A stretch of 64,000 nucleotides of DNA from Bacteroidota bacterium (lineage in GTDB: Bacteria; Bacteroidota; Bacteroidia; Chitinophagales; Chitinophagaceae): contig JAUZOA010000013.1 in NCBI GenBank assembly GCA_030706685.1, forward strand, positions 1 through 64,000, in the 5' to 3' direction. Below, piece by piece: positions 35,781 to 44,560 of the stretch (positions are counted from its first letter, which is position 1; each line of letters starts with the position of its first letter). The notes below the pieces were generated by a model, which had not been told where the DNA came from, did not search any database, and saw only the letters and a program-made list of their open reading frames with translations. Made by a program: the position numbers and the translations under genes.

Positions 35781-37298
35781 ATGAAACGGATCTGTACTGT
35801 TGTAGCTATTACTTTGTGCATAGCTACAGTTTCCCATTCTCAACAATTCCGGATTGGCATGATTGGTGGCATTCATCAATCGAAAGTGCTTGAAGAAAAT
35901 GACCTTCCGGGATGGGATTCCACAAAGAATGAGTATTCGGCACGAACTGGTATCCATTTCGGCTTCATTGCTAACCTGCCTTTCAAAACCGGGTCGAACC
36001 TGTATTTCCAGCCCGGAATAATTTTTTCCAATAAAGGCCGCAAGTTCGCAGCGCGGTATGATACTACGGTAAGTCAAACCCTCTATGTCAATTCATCCGA
36101 ATTCATCAATTACATTGATATACCGCTCAACCTTGTTTACAAATTCAGGTTGGGCAAAAGCGCAAGCTTTATGGTAGGCGCCGGTCCTTACGTTTCATTC
36201 TTCTATACCGGCAGATTAAAGACAGAAACAGTGGCTAAAAATGGCGATTATACGGTTGATGAGAATAAAGATCCTGCGGTAGGCAACGGACCCGGGAAAT
36301 ATGCTATCATGGATTATGGCGCGAATGGTCTTGCCGGCTTCGAATTTGGCCGCGTTTTCTTGACTGCTAACTATAGCCGTGGCCTGAAAGATTTCTTTAA
36401 GCCGGATGGCTATACAGGCACATTCAGACACCAGGTAATTGGCATGACAATCGGAGTTTTTATAGACAGGCTTGGCAAACATGAAAAAGCAGTTAAAGAC
36501 CGGGATGGAGACGGAGTCCCTGATGATGAAGATAAATGTCCGGATGCAGCCGGCCTGGCAAAATTCAAAGGCTGTCCCGATACAGATGGTGATGGTATAC
36601 AGGATTCAGAAGATAAATGTCCCGGTGAAGCGGGTGTAGCAGCCAATGGAGGTTGCCCTTATGCTGATAAAGACAAAGATGGCATACCGGATAAGGATGA
36701 TAAATGCCCGGACGTGTTTGGGGTAAAAGAAAATAATGGCTGTCCGCTGGCGGTTGTTGATACGGATAAAGACGGTGTTCCTGACTCGGAAGACAAATGT
36801 CCAACTGTTCCGGGGCTCGCGCGGTACAGCGGATGCCCGATACCGGATACAGATGGTGACGGCGTCAATGATGAAATAGATCAATGCCCGAATGTAAAAG
36901 GCACGGTGGCAAGAAAAGGATGCCCGGAAGAAGTGAAAAAAGAGATTGTGGAAAAAGTGAATTTCGCTGCCCGTCGCGTACAATTTGCATATGGCAAAGC
37001 AAATCTTTTACCTGCATCTCATAAAGTATTGGACCAGGTAGTCAGCATTCTTAAACAAAATCCTTCCCTGGTACTTTCAGTGGAAGGTCATACCAGCAGT
37101 GATGCCGCTTTTGGCGCCAATATGAAATTATCACAGCAAAGGGCAGATAATGTGAAAGCTTACCTTGTATCAAAAGGTATTGCCGCATCACGTCTTATCG
37201 CGATTGGTTATGGCCCTACAAGGCCAATCAGCAAAGGCACATCTGAGGCTGAAAAAGCGAAAAACCGCCGTGTTGAACTCAAAGTAAGCAACCAATAA
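35781..37298 (+). CDS. Outer-membrane OmpA-family protein with TSP3 repeats
   Basis: The protein has 505 residues. A signal peptide (residues 1-20, ending HSQQ) leads to a beta-barrel-like N-terminal domain (about 20-230) with alternating strands such as TNLYFQPGIIFSNKG and FEFGRVFLTANYSRGL. About residues 238-375 carry five calcium-binding thrombospondin type-3 repeats of the DRDGDGVPDDEDKCPD form. The OmpA C-terminal domain (about 390-505) contains VEGHTSSDAAFGANMKLSQQRADNVKAYL and binds peptidoglycan, giving a tether between outer membrane and wall. The domain order is common in Bacteroidota. A terminator follows. Confidence 0.95.
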   Translation: MKRICTVVAITLCIATVSHSQQFRIGMIGGIHQSKVLEENDLPGWDSTKNEYSARTGIHFGFIANLPFKTGSNLYFQPGIIFSNKGRKFAARYDTTVSQTLYVNSSEFINYIDIPLNLVYKFRLGKSASFMVGAGPYVSFFYTGRLKTETVAKNGDYTVDENKDPAVGNGPGKYAIMDYGANGLAGFEFGRVFLTANYSRGLKDFFKPDGYTGTFRHQVIGMTIGVFIDRLGKHEKAVKDRDGDGVPDDEDKCPDAAGLAKFKGCPDTDGDGIQDSEDKCPGEAGVAANGGCPYADKDKDGIPDKDDKCPDVFGVKENNGCPLAVVDTDKDGVPDSEDKCPTVPGLARYSGCPIPDTDGDGVNDEIDQCPNVKGTVARKGCPEEVKKEIVEKVNFAARRVQFAYGKANLLPASHKVLDQVVSILKQNPSLVLSVEGHTSSDAAFGANMKLSQQRADNVKAYLVSKGIAASRLIAIGYGPTRPISKGTSEAEKAKNRRVELKVSNQ

Positions 37299-37322
37299 AT
37301 ATATATAGCCGTCAAGGCATAA

Positions 37323-37357
37323 TAAACCCCTGCAAAAATGAGCGGGGGTTTTTATTT
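37323..37357 (+). terminator. Intrinsic terminator of the OmpA-family gene
   Basis: AAACCCCTGC and GCGGGGGTTT pair around AAAAATGA, followed by TTATTTTT. Confidence 0.85.
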
Positions 37358-37430
37358 TTCTAAAATATATGAATGGTAACCAGTATTTTTACGGCTTTCT
37401 GCATTTTTGTGTAATAAAACAATAATATCA

Positions 37431-39140
37431 ATGAACATCTTATTAAAACGATGCTTGTTTCTGTCAATAAGCGCCTTGTTTAATCTGGGCCTTTTTGCGC
37501 AGAAAAATGAAGTACCCAAAGGATGGCACCTTCTCAATCCGAAAGACAGCGGCAATTATTATGGTATTAGTCTTGCCCGTGCCTATGATTTTATCAAATC
37601 CAAAAAAATAAAGAGTACCCCGGTTATTGTTGCGATCATTGATTCCGGTGTTGATACCCTTCATGAAGACCTGAAATCTGTTCTTTGGCATAATCCCGGG
37701 GAAATTCCCGGCAATGGTATAGACGATGATAAAAACGGTTATGTAGATGATGTGTATGGCTGGAACTTTCTCGGCGGCAGGGACGGCAAAAACGTGGAAC
37801 AGGATTCTTATGAAGCCGCCAGGGTCTATCATAAGTTTAAATCGAATTATGAAGGGAAAACATTAACGGGGAAAAATCTCTCCAAAGAAGAATTATATGA
37901 ATACGAGACATGGAAACGATCTTCAGAAGAGATTGCGGGCGACGATAATAAAACGAGCGGACTTGAAGTAGTTGCACTGAAAAGAGCATTTAAGAACTGC
38001 TTAAAGGGTGATAGCATTCTTCGTAAAGCGATGGGGAAAGAGAAATATACAGGTACTGAGCTTGGCGAATTCAGTTCGGATGACCCCACTATTTCCAGGG
38101 CAAAGAACGTGATATATGATTTGATGAAAGGCAATGATGCTTTGGAAACCAGTAACCAGGAGTTCCTGGAAGGGTTTGGCGATTATGTTTCCGGTGAAGA
38201 AAAGAAAATTGATGCAGCCACTACCCCACCCACAGAATACAGGAACGATGTTGTAAAGGACAATTACAATGATTTTAATGATAAGTTCTACGGCAATAAT
38301 AATGTAATGGTCAGCAACAAATCGGCCCTGCATGGAACCCATGTTTCCGGGATCATAGCGGCCGCGAGAGACAATGGTGTCGGAATAAACGGTATTGCCG
38401 ATAACGTTAAGATCATGATGGTACGCGCGGTACCCGACGGTGATGAACACGATAAAGATATAGCTCTTGCCATTCGGTATGCGGTTGATAATGGCGCCAA
38501 AGTAATTAATATGAGTTTTGGCAAAAGTTATTCACCGGAGAAGCAATGGGTAGACGACGCGGTCAGGTATGCGGAAACCAAAGGCGTATTATTAGTGCAT
38601 GCAGCAGGAAATGATGCGAAAGATGTTGATACCACTTTCAACTTTCCATCTCCTGTTTATCTATCGGACAATAAGAGGGCTTCAAACTGGATAACTGTCG
38701 GAGCCAGCGGGCCATCGGAGGATATTTCATCAGGTGGACTTACTGCCGGGTTTTCTAACTATGGTAAAAAAGAAGTAGATGTTTTTGCTCCCGGTGTAAA
38801 AATATATTCAACTGTTCCGGGCGGCAATACTTACCAGAATTTGCAGGGCACCAGTATGGCATCTCCTGTTGTTGCAGGTTTGGCTGCTTTCATCCTTGAA
38901 TATTATCCTTCATTGAGCGCGAAACAGGTGAAGATGGTGATTGAAAAAACCGCACAAAAACCATCGGTTAAAGTGAAAGAACCGGGGACAGGCAATGAAG
39001 TTGAACTTTCCGATATCAGCAAATCAGGCGGCATCATCAATGCGTATGAAGCAATCAAACTTGCTTCCACCCTGAAAGGTGAAAGGATCGCTCCAAAGCC
39101 TCCTGTCAAATCAAAAGTGAAAACCAAAGTAAAAGGATAG
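37431..39140 (+). CDS. Secreted S8 (subtilase) serine peptidase
   Basis: The protein has 569 residues from the ATG at 37431, which begins a clear signal peptide (KRCLFLSISALFNLGLFAQ); an ATG 24 bases earlier gives a poorer start. The triad is Asp71 in AIIDSGVD, His301 in LHGTHVSGI and Ser475 in GTSMASPVVAG. The Asp-His spacing of 230 residues is far larger than the usual 30-40, because a charged segment of about 170 residues (near 110-285) is inserted. Close relatives of this phylum carry the same insert. The end is Lys-rich (VKSKVKTKVKG). No secretion-tag domain is seen, so it may be periplasmic. Confidence 0.93.
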   Translation: MNILLKRCLFLSISALFNLGLFAQKNEVPKGWHLLNPKDSGNYYGISLARAYDFIKSKKIKSTPVIVAIIDSGVDTLHEDLKSVLWHNPGEIPGNGIDDDKNGYVDDVYGWNFLGGRDGKNVEQDSYEAARVYHKFKSNYEGKTLTGKNLSKEELYEYETWKRSSEEIAGDDNKTSGLEVVALKRAFKNCLKGDSILRKAMGKEKYTGTELGEFSSDDPTISRAKNVIYDLMKGNDALETSNQEFLEGFGDYVSGEEKKIDAATTPPTEYRNDVVKDNYNDFNDKFYGNNNVMVSNKSALHGTHVSGIIAAARDNGVGINGIADNVKIMMVRAVPDGDEHDKDIALAIRYAVDNGAKVINMSFGKSYSPEKQWVDDAVRYAETKGVLLVHAAGNDAKDVDTTFNFPSPVYLSDNKRASNWITVGASGPSEDISSGGLTAGFSNYGKKEVDVFAPGVKIYSTVPGGNTYQNLQGTSMASPVVAGLAAFILEYYPSLSAKQVKMVIEKTAQKPSVKVKEPGTGNEVELSDISKSGGIINAYEAIKLASTLKGERIAPKPPVKSKVKTKVKG

Positions 39141-39180
39141 CAGCTACCCGTATAATAAAACGTATTCAGCATTAATCTTT

Positions 39181-39224
39181 GTAAATAAGAAAGCGGCAGA
39201 AATACCTGCCGCTTTCTTATTTAC
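39181..39224. terminator. Strong bidirectional terminator
   Basis: A perfect 19-bp stem (39181-39199 with 39206-39224) has a 6-base loop, with CAG/CTG at the tip and AAATAAGAAAG at the base. It ends the subtilase gene and could also serve a transcript from the right. Confidence 0.85.
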
Positions 39225-39310
39225 GATACAGGTACCCGGTAATTCCGCCTGTCTGCAAAAGCAAGATATATAGCAATACCTGTTGCAAGGATGAACAGCA
39301 TAGGAACCAT
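39221..39310 (-). CDS. Possible very small membrane protein
   Basis: A 29-codon minus-strand frame starts at the ATG at 39310 and ends inside the terminator stem. It encodes a hydrophobic segment (VPMLFILATGIAIYLAFADR) followed by a basic tail (RNYRVPVS). One membrane helix is plausible. The frame stays open upstream for 17 further codons, without an ATG. No promoter is seen, so this may be chance. Confidence 0.25.
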   Translation of the reverse strand: MVPMLFILATGIAIYLAFADRRNYRVPVS

Positions 39311-39574
39311 TAACTTTCCATTAAAAGACGACCCGTTTTCGCTTCTAAAGGTTCCTTGTGACAGTCAGCTTGCAGAACCAGCCTGTATACAGGTCACAGT
39401 CCCGTTCTAATAAGCATTTTTTCCCGTCCCCGTATCGAAATTCCAGCAAGCGCGTTTTCGATACCGGAAGATAGTATTTGTACGGTACCAGTTGCGTAAT
39501 TCAACTTTCCGTTATATATTTAACGCCTGTTTGCAGCGGTGTCCGGCCGTCTGTTACCCTATAAAAAATAATAC
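39225..39574. other. 350-base gap ahead of the carbamoyltransferase operon
   Basis: Apart from the possible small minus-strand frame, I see no gene, repeat or exact -7 element here. The sequence is mixed, with no obvious long hairpin. Confidence 0.5.
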
Positions 39575-41440
39575 ATGAAAAAGATACTCGGAATTTCTGC
39601 TTTTTATCATGATTCAGCCGCTGCCTTACTCATTGACGGTAACATAGTTGCTGCCGCCCAGGAAGAAAGATTCACCCGCAAAAAACATACTCCTGATTTC
39701 CCGGTCCAGGCCGTTAAATATTGCCTTGAGTATTCCGGGTTAACGCTCGATGAACTGGATGCGGTTGTCTTTTATGACAAGCCCTTGTTGAAGTTTGAAA
39801 GACTATTGGAGACCTATTATGCTTTTGTGCCAAGAGGCCTTCCCTCCTTTCTTAAATCTATACCGGTATGGGTGAAAGAAAAGATGTTTTTAAAAAAATT
39901 GCTTCATGAAGGATTGGCCGAAGTTGGACCCTACGATAAGAAAAAATTAAAACTTTTATTCCCGGAGCATCATATATCCCATGCCGCCAGTGCATTTTAT
40001 CCCTCGCCTTTCCAGGAAGCAGCCGTTCTCACCATTGATGGCGTCGGGGAATGGGCCACCGCTTCTATTTGTCATGGCAAGGACAATAAGATAACGATGC
40101 TGAAGGAAATGCGATTTCCGCATTCCGTTGGACTTCTTTATTCAGCATTTACCTATTATCTCGGTTTCAGGGTCAATTCGGGTGAATACAAATTAATGGG
40201 ATTAGCCCCTTACGGTAACCCGGATTCGCCACAGACCCATGAGTTTGTTCGTTTGATCAAAGAACATTTGGTGACGATCAGGGATGATGGTTCCATCTGG
40301 TTAAACCAGCGTTACTTTAATTATGCGACAGGCCTGCGTATGATCAAAGGGAAAAAATTTGAAAAGCTCTTTGGTATGCCTGTACTGGAAGCCGACGGGA
40401 AAGTTGAACAGAAACATTGCAATATGGCCCTGGCCATTCAAATGGTAACAGAAGAAATTGTTCTCAAGATGGCTGCTGAAGCCAAAAGAGTTACCGGTTC
40501 TGATTACCTCTGTATGTCAGGAGGCGTTGCCTTGAATTGCGTGGCTAATGGAAAATTATTAAAAGCCGGTCTTTTTAAAGATATATTTATTCAACCTGCG
40601 TCCGGCGATGCCGGGGGCGCTCTTGGCGCTGCCCAGGTAGTGCACTATATGTATTTCGAAGAAGAAAGAAAAGCCTCAGGCGAAGCAGTGGCCAAACATG
40701 GATTTTATCTCGGGCCCGATTATTCGGAGAAAGAAGTTGTACAGGCTTTCAAAAAACTTAAATCGGTATATCATAACTATGACGAGTTTGCTGACCTGGC
40801 CAACGAAGTGGCTGGTCTGCTTGACAAAGGGAATGTAGTCGGATGGTTCCAGGGAAGAATGGAATATGGCCCAAGATCTTTAGGTAACCGCAGCATATTA
40901 GGCGACGCAAGAAACGCAGAAATGCAGAAAAAGCTGAACTTAAAAATAAAATACCGCGAAGGGTTCAGGCCTTTTGCTCCTTCAGTATTGGCAGAGGATA
41001 CAAAATGCTTTTTTAACCTTTCCACCGTTTCTCCTTACATGCTGCTGATCGCAGATGTAAGAGAGGAAAGAAGGAAAAAACTGCCTGCCAACTATCATGA
41101 TCTTGACCTGTGGGAAAGACTTTATTTTGAAAGAAGCGATGTTCAGTCAATTACCCACCTGGATTTTTCAGCCAGGGTTCAAACTGTACATAAAGAAACG
41201 AATCCCCGTTACTGGCAACTAATCAATTCGTTTAAACAAAAGACCGGTTATGGGATTGTGGTAAATACCAGCTTTAATGTCCGCGGTGAACCCATGGTTT
41301 GTACGCCGGAAGATGCTTATAAATGTTTTATGCGGACGGAAATGGACTATCTCGTAGTGAATAATTTCTTATTGAAGAAAACAGAACAGCCTGATTGGGA
41401 AAACAGGGAAAAATGGATGGAAAAATTCAAGCTGGATTAA
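39575..41440 (+). CDS. Carbamoyltransferase, NodU/CmcH family
   Basis: The protein has 621 residues and both domains of the family. The N-terminal Kae1/ASKHA-like domain starts ILGISAFYHDSAAALLIDG and includes EERFTRKKHTPDFP, EHHISHAASAFYPSPF and VLTIDGVGEWATA, with the His residues of the metal site. It continues with YLCMSGGVALNCVANGKL and ASGDAGGALGAAQ. The C-terminal carbamoylation domain (from about 400) has GWFQGRMEYGPRSLGNRSIL and FNVRGEPMVCTPEDA. The family transfers a carbamoyl group to sugars or antibiotics. It opens a four-gene operon with an SGNH protein, DUF5989 and SxtJ, likely modifying a surface polysaccharide or lipid. Substrate unknown. Confidence 0.94.
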   Translation: MKKILGISAFYHDSAAALLIDGNIVAAAQEERFTRKKHTPDFPVQAVKYCLEYSGLTLDELDAVVFYDKPLLKFERLLETYYAFVPRGLPSFLKSIPVWVKEKMFLKKLLHEGLAEVGPYDKKKLKLLFPEHHISHAASAFYPSPFQEAAVLTIDGVGEWATASICHGKDNKITMLKEMRFPHSVGLLYSAFTYYLGFRVNSGEYKLMGLAPYGNPDSPQTHEFVRLIKEHLVTIRDDGSIWLNQRYFNYATGLRMIKGKKFEKLFGMPVLEADGKVEQKHCNMALAIQMVTEEIVLKMAAEAKRVTGSDYLCMSGGVALNCVANGKLLKAGLFKDIFIQPASGDAGGALGAAQVVHYMYFEEERKASGEAVAKHGFYLGPDYSEKEVVQAFKKLKSVYHNYDEFADLANEVAGLLDKGNVVGWFQGRMEYGPRSLGNRSILGDARNAEMQKKLNLKIKYREGFRPFAPSVLAEDTKCFFNLSTVSPYMLLIADVREERRKKLPANYHDLDLWERLYFERSDVQSITHLDFSARVQTVHKETNPRYWQLINSFKQKTGYGIVVNTSFNVRGEPMVCTPEDAYKCFMRTEMDYLVVNNFLLKKTEQPDWENREKWMEKFKLD

Positions 41441-41449
41441 AAAGACTGC

Positions 41450-42550
41450 ATGAAAAAGCTGAAGAAAATACTAAAGAATTTCTTTTTTGTAACGATTCCT
41501 GTGTTACTTGTCATTTTCATTCTTTTGGAAATTATTTCCAGGATCTTTTTTCCCGGGAAAGAAGCGCCAAAAAGTATTTACGATGAGGAGACGCATATTG
41601 TAAAATATAACCGTGATTATGGAACCCGCGGGTTATGGACAGCCGGAAAATTTGCACAGCAAAGAGCCCGGTGGCGCATCAATAATGAAGGCTGGAACAG
41701 CCCGATTGATTTCTTTACTGAAAAGAAACCGGGCGTAAAGCGTATCGCAGTCATCGGTGACTCCTATATCGAGGCCTGGCAGGTGGATGCTGAAAAAGCT
41801 TACCCGAATTTATTAGGCGATTCCTTAGGAGCTAATTATGAAGTCTACCGCTTTGGCGTTTCGGGCGCGCCTCTTTCACAATACCTGCACATGTCAAGGT
41901 ATGTAGAAAAAAAATATTCTCCTGATATATACGTTTTCAACCTAGTGCATAATGATTTTCACGAATCCATTAACGGGTTAATGTATATCCCCTATTACCT
42001 GACCATTAAAATAAACCCCGACAGCAGTTTTACCGAAGTGCAGCCGGTTTCGCCTGAGCGCGCTTATAATAAAGTGCCCGGTGGCCGGATATTAAGAATG
42101 TCTTCATTTTTCAGGTATGTTTATTACAACCTGAACTGGATGGAAAAATTCAAATCAAAGAAAACATCTGCCAAAGAAGTTGAGATGAATGTAGCGGTTA
42201 AAGATGTTTTAGACAGGAAAGATTCATTGGTTGCCGTAACACGCTATCTCATTAAAACAATTAAGTCAGAACTGGGAAACAAGGAGATTATCTTTATCAT
42301 GGATGCCCCGCGGCAGAATATCTATAAGGGAGACCTTGCCACCGCCCGTATTTCCTGGCTGAATAATATGGCCGGTGAAGTATGTAAGGAAAATGGTCTG
42401 CCTTTTATTGACCTGACCCCTTATATGCAGGAAGATTATGCAAAAAACGGGAAGAAATTTGAAACAGAGTACGACGGCCACTGGAGTGAATATGGCCACC
42501 AGTTCGTCGCGCATGTCTTATATAATTATTTTAAGAACACTAAACACTAA
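41450..42550 (+). CDS. Membrane-anchored SGNH-type hydrolase or acyltransferase
   Basis: The protein has 366 residues. An N-terminal membrane segment (residues 9-30, NFFFVTIPVLLVIFILLEII) anchors it with the rest probably periplasmic. The nucleophile block is AVIGDSYIEAWQV with Ser105; the Asp and His of the end block are in DGHWSEYGH (342-350). An Asn/Gly block of the usual sort is in FNLVHNDFHES near 167-177. Such proteins add or remove acetyl groups on polymers. It starts 9 bases after the carbamoyltransferase, so the two act together. A run of ACACTAA words follows its stop. The exact chemistry is unknown. Confidence 0.85.
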   Translation: MKKLKKILKNFFFVTIPVLLVIFILLEIISRIFFPGKEAPKSIYDEETHIVKYNRDYGTRGLWTAGKFAQQRARWRINNEGWNSPIDFFTEKKPGVKRIAVIGDSYIEAWQVDAEKAYPNLLGDSLGANYEVYRFGVSGAPLSQYLHMSRYVEKKYSPDIYVFNLVHNDFHESINGLMYIPYYLTIKINPDSSFTEVQPVSPERAYNKVPGGRILRMSSFFRYVYYNLNWMEKFKSKKTSAKEVEMNVAVKDVLDRKDSLVAVTRYLIKTIKSELGNKEIIFIMDAPRQNIYKGDLATARISWLNNMAGEVCKENGLPFIDLTPYMQEDYAKNGKKFETEYDGHWSEYGHQFVAHVLYNYFKNTKH

Positions 42551-42563
42551 AAACACAAATAAT

Positions 42564-42713
42564 ATGACATTTTTAAAAGACCTGTGGCTCTTTCTGAAAG
42601 AGCGAAAGAAATTCTGGTTGCTGCCGATCATTATCATATTGATCGTCCTTGGTGTACTGATCGTATTCGGAGGAGGCAGCGCATTAGCCCCATTTATTTA
42701 TACATTATTTTAA
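42564..42713 (+). CDS. Small DUF5989-family membrane protein
   Basis: The protein has 49 residues from the ATG at 42564; longer starts fall in the preceding gene. It is almost entirely one pattern: a charged start (MTFLKDLWLFLKERKKFW), a hydrophobic helix (LLPIIIILIVLGVLIVF), a GGGSALAP turn and a short end (FIYTLF). DUF5989 genes occur next to SxtJ and carbamoyltransferase genes across many phyla, which is the context here. The role is unknown; it may be a small subunit of a membrane complex. It lies 13 bases after the SGNH gene and 15 bases before SxtJ. Confidence 0.85.
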   Translation: MTFLKDLWLFLKERKKFWLLPIIIILIVLGVLIVFGGGSALAPFIYTLF

Positions 42714-42728
42714 AAACGGAGGAAACTC

Positions 42729-43085
42729 GTGAAAACAGATACTTCAAAATCAACCATCCTCGTGATTTGTATGGGGTTCCTGGTTCTGTCACTTAAATGG
42801 AAATGGGCGCTCTATGCTTCTCTTGGGATCGGTGTCCTCTCCATCTCTTCCACGATGATCAGTCAGAAAATTGAATGGGGATGGAACAAACTGGCGGAAA
42901 TACTGGGATATATTGTCCCAAGTATACTGCTAAGCATTGTATTTTTTGTTTTCCTGTTTCCTATTTCTTTGCTGGCCAGGCTTTCCAGGAAAGACAACCT
43001 GATGTTGTCAAAAAAATACAAGTCGTATTTTCTTGATACGGACAAAAGGGTGATGGATAAGAAATCTTTTGAAAAGACCTGGTAA
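42729..43085 (+). CDS. SxtJ-family membrane protein
   Basis: The protein has 118 residues from a GTG at 42729. Three membrane stretches are visible (about 9-20, 27-45 and 58-80). The family end motif is near ISLLARLSRKDNLMLSKK and SYFLDTDKRVMDKKSFEKTW. SxtJ was named from a saxitoxin cluster, but the family is widespread in non-toxic bacteria beside carbamoyltransferases, as here; no toxin is implied. Its function is unknown. It is the last gene of the operon, with a terminator 86 bases downstream. Confidence 0.88.
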   Translation: MKTDTSKSTILVICMGFLVLSLKWKWALYASLGIGVLSISSTMISQKIEWGWNKLAEILGYIVPSILLSIVFFVFLFPISLLARLSRKDNLMLSKKYKSYFLDTDKRVMDKKSFEKTW

Positions 43086-43170
43086 TAAGAGGAGCAGGCT
43101 TGCGGACAGGTTGGATCGTTAATGATGACCCCCTGTGCACAGAATTAATAAAGAACTGTATAACCATATC

Positions 43171-43198
43171 GGCTTCGGGAATTACCGGAGCCCTTTTT
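43171..43198 (+). terminator. Intrinsic terminator of the carbamoyltransferase operon
   Basis: GGCTTCGG and CCGGAGCC pair around GAATTA, then CTTTTTAT. Confidence 0.75.
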
Positions 43199-43243
43199 AT
43201 TATTTATCTGGCAGGTATAAGGATGGGCATTTTTTGTACAGCA

Positions 43244-43804
43244 CTATCTTTTATCCCTGTCATTTAAAAGAGAATAAACAGCCCTGCCCAAGAATTTCCC
43301 GTTGAAAAAAACACTTTCCCTGAAATGCCCCTCCAGCACAAACCCGTTTTTTTCTAAAAGTTTTATGGAAGATATATTATCGGGATGAAGGTCGGCCTCT
43401 ATGGAATGAAGCTTCATATTTTCAAAACCATATTCCACGATCTTTGGGATAGCTTCCCTCATGATTCCCTTTCTCCAGACACCCGGGTGAAGTTCATAGC
43501 CAATTTCGGCACGATAGTGTTCCGGTTGAATGTTCCAGAGACAAATCGTCCCAACCAGCTTGTTTTCGTTTTTGTGTGTAATAGCCCAGTATATCCATTC
43601 TCCATTGGCGACCCCCTTGTTTATTTTATTGATAAATGCACGGGCTTCATAAATTGTTTTGTAGGGATCCCTCGTCAGGAATTGATTTACCCGCTCATTG
43701 GAGCGCAGCCCTAATATTTCATTTTCATCTTCGGGCACCAGTTGCCTGAATTGTAACCGTTCAGTAGTCAAGCGGGGAAATGGTATAAAGTTAACCCTGA
43801 GCAT
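43244..43804 (-). CDS. GNAT-family N-acetyltransferase, RimJ-like
   Basis: The protein has 186 residues. It starts with the RimJ/RimL-type LTTERLQFRQLVPEDENEIL, has WAITHKNENKLVGTICLWNI, the acetyl-CoA loop segment GVWRKGIMREAIPKIVEYGF and the final HPDNISSIKLLEKNGFVLEGHFRES. It would acetylate an amino group of a protein, such as a ribosomal protein, or a small molecule. The usual Q/RxxGxG/A loop appears as R-K-G-I-M-R. It stands between two plus-strand genes, alone on its transcript. The precise target is unknown. Confidence 0.9.
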   Translation of the reverse strand: MLRVNFIPFPRLTTERLQFRQLVPEDENEILGLRSNERVNQFLTRDPYKTIYEARAFINKINKGVANGEWIYWAITHKNENKLVGTICLWNIQPEHYRAEIGYELHPGVWRKGIMREAIPKIVEYGFENMKLHSIEADLHPDNISSIKLLEKNGFVLEGHFRESVFFNGKFLGRAVYSLLNDRDKR

Positions 43805-43975
43805 CTGTTCTTTAAATATCGCCTGTTTTAGGATATAGACAAAAATCCTGCTTAATTTTCCGATTTTATCTCATAAAAAATCCGATCTTTCTCTCCTGAA
43901 TTCCCAACCTGGGTTATTTCAAAAGTCCAGAAAAAATAAGCGGTTGAGATAGCCACATTAAATTATACACTGTCT

Positions 43976-44482
43976 ATGCGTCCCGATTTATCCCGAGTAC
44001 CATCATTTTATCACAATTATATCAGCTATGTACCGCAAGATGATCTTTTGGAAGCATTTCGCGTACAAAGCCCTGTGTTCATTAAGTTCCTCGGGGAGAT
44101 TCCACCCGGCAAACGGGATTATGGCTATTCCGAAGGAAAATGGACCATCACAGAAGTAGTACAGCATGTCATTGATGCGGAAAGAATATTTGCCTACCGG
44201 GCCTTGCGCTTTGCCAGGAAAGATACTACTCCCCTTCCGGGCTTCGATGAAAATACTTTTGCCGATAATGCGAAAGCCGGCAAAAGGGACTGGGATAATA
44301 TGGTCGAAGAATTCAAAGTTGTCCGGAAGTCCTCAGAATACCTTTTCGCGTCCTTTGATGATGATCAGCTTGATGCCACCGGCACTGCCAATAATAATCC
44401 TGTTTATGTATTGGGAATAGGCTACCTGCTTATAGGTCATGCTATGCATCATTTGAAAATGATAAAGGAACGGTATCTCTGA
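43976..44482 (+). CDS. DinB-family putative metal-dependent protein
   Basis: The protein has 168 residues. It shows the DinB four-helix pattern with three metal-binding His: VVQHVIDAERIFAYRAL, and GHAMHHLKMIKERYL at the end. A middle stretch, GKRDWDNMVEEFKVVRKSSEYLFASF, links them. The superfamily includes thiol transferases such as BshB-partner BstA and mycothiol S-transferases; most members have no known substrate. It lies alone, ending against a quasi-palindrome that separates it from the convergent protease gene. Confidence 0.9.
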   Translation: MRPDLSRVPSFYHNYISYVPQDDLLEAFRVQSPVFIKFLGEIPPGKRDYGYSEGKWTITEVVQHVIDAERIFAYRALRFARKDTTPLPGFDENTFADNAKAGKRDWDNMVEEFKVVRKSSEYLFASFDDDQLDATGTANNNPVYVLGIGYLLIGHAMHHLKMIKERYL

Positions 44483-44489
44483 AAAGAAG

Positions 44490-44538
44490 AAAGGTTAACA
44501 AGATAAAAGAATACAATTCCTTTCAACTTATTAACCTT
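44490..44538. repeat. Quasi-palindrome between convergent DinB and protease genes
   Basis: The left arm around 44490-44510 reads AAAGGTTAACAAGATAAAAG and the right arm 44521-44538 TTTCAACTTATTAACCTT. AAAGGTTAA/TTAACCTT pairs, then AAG/CTT. It may act as a weak terminator for both genes. Confidence 0.65.
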
Positions 44539-44560
44539 TTAATAAAATTAAATCAGCTTA

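Noticed and set aside
42729-43085. SxtJ as a sign of saxitoxin synthesis
   Set aside because: The family name comes from one cluster; no other sxt-type enzyme is present and the family is widespread next to carbamoyltransferases.
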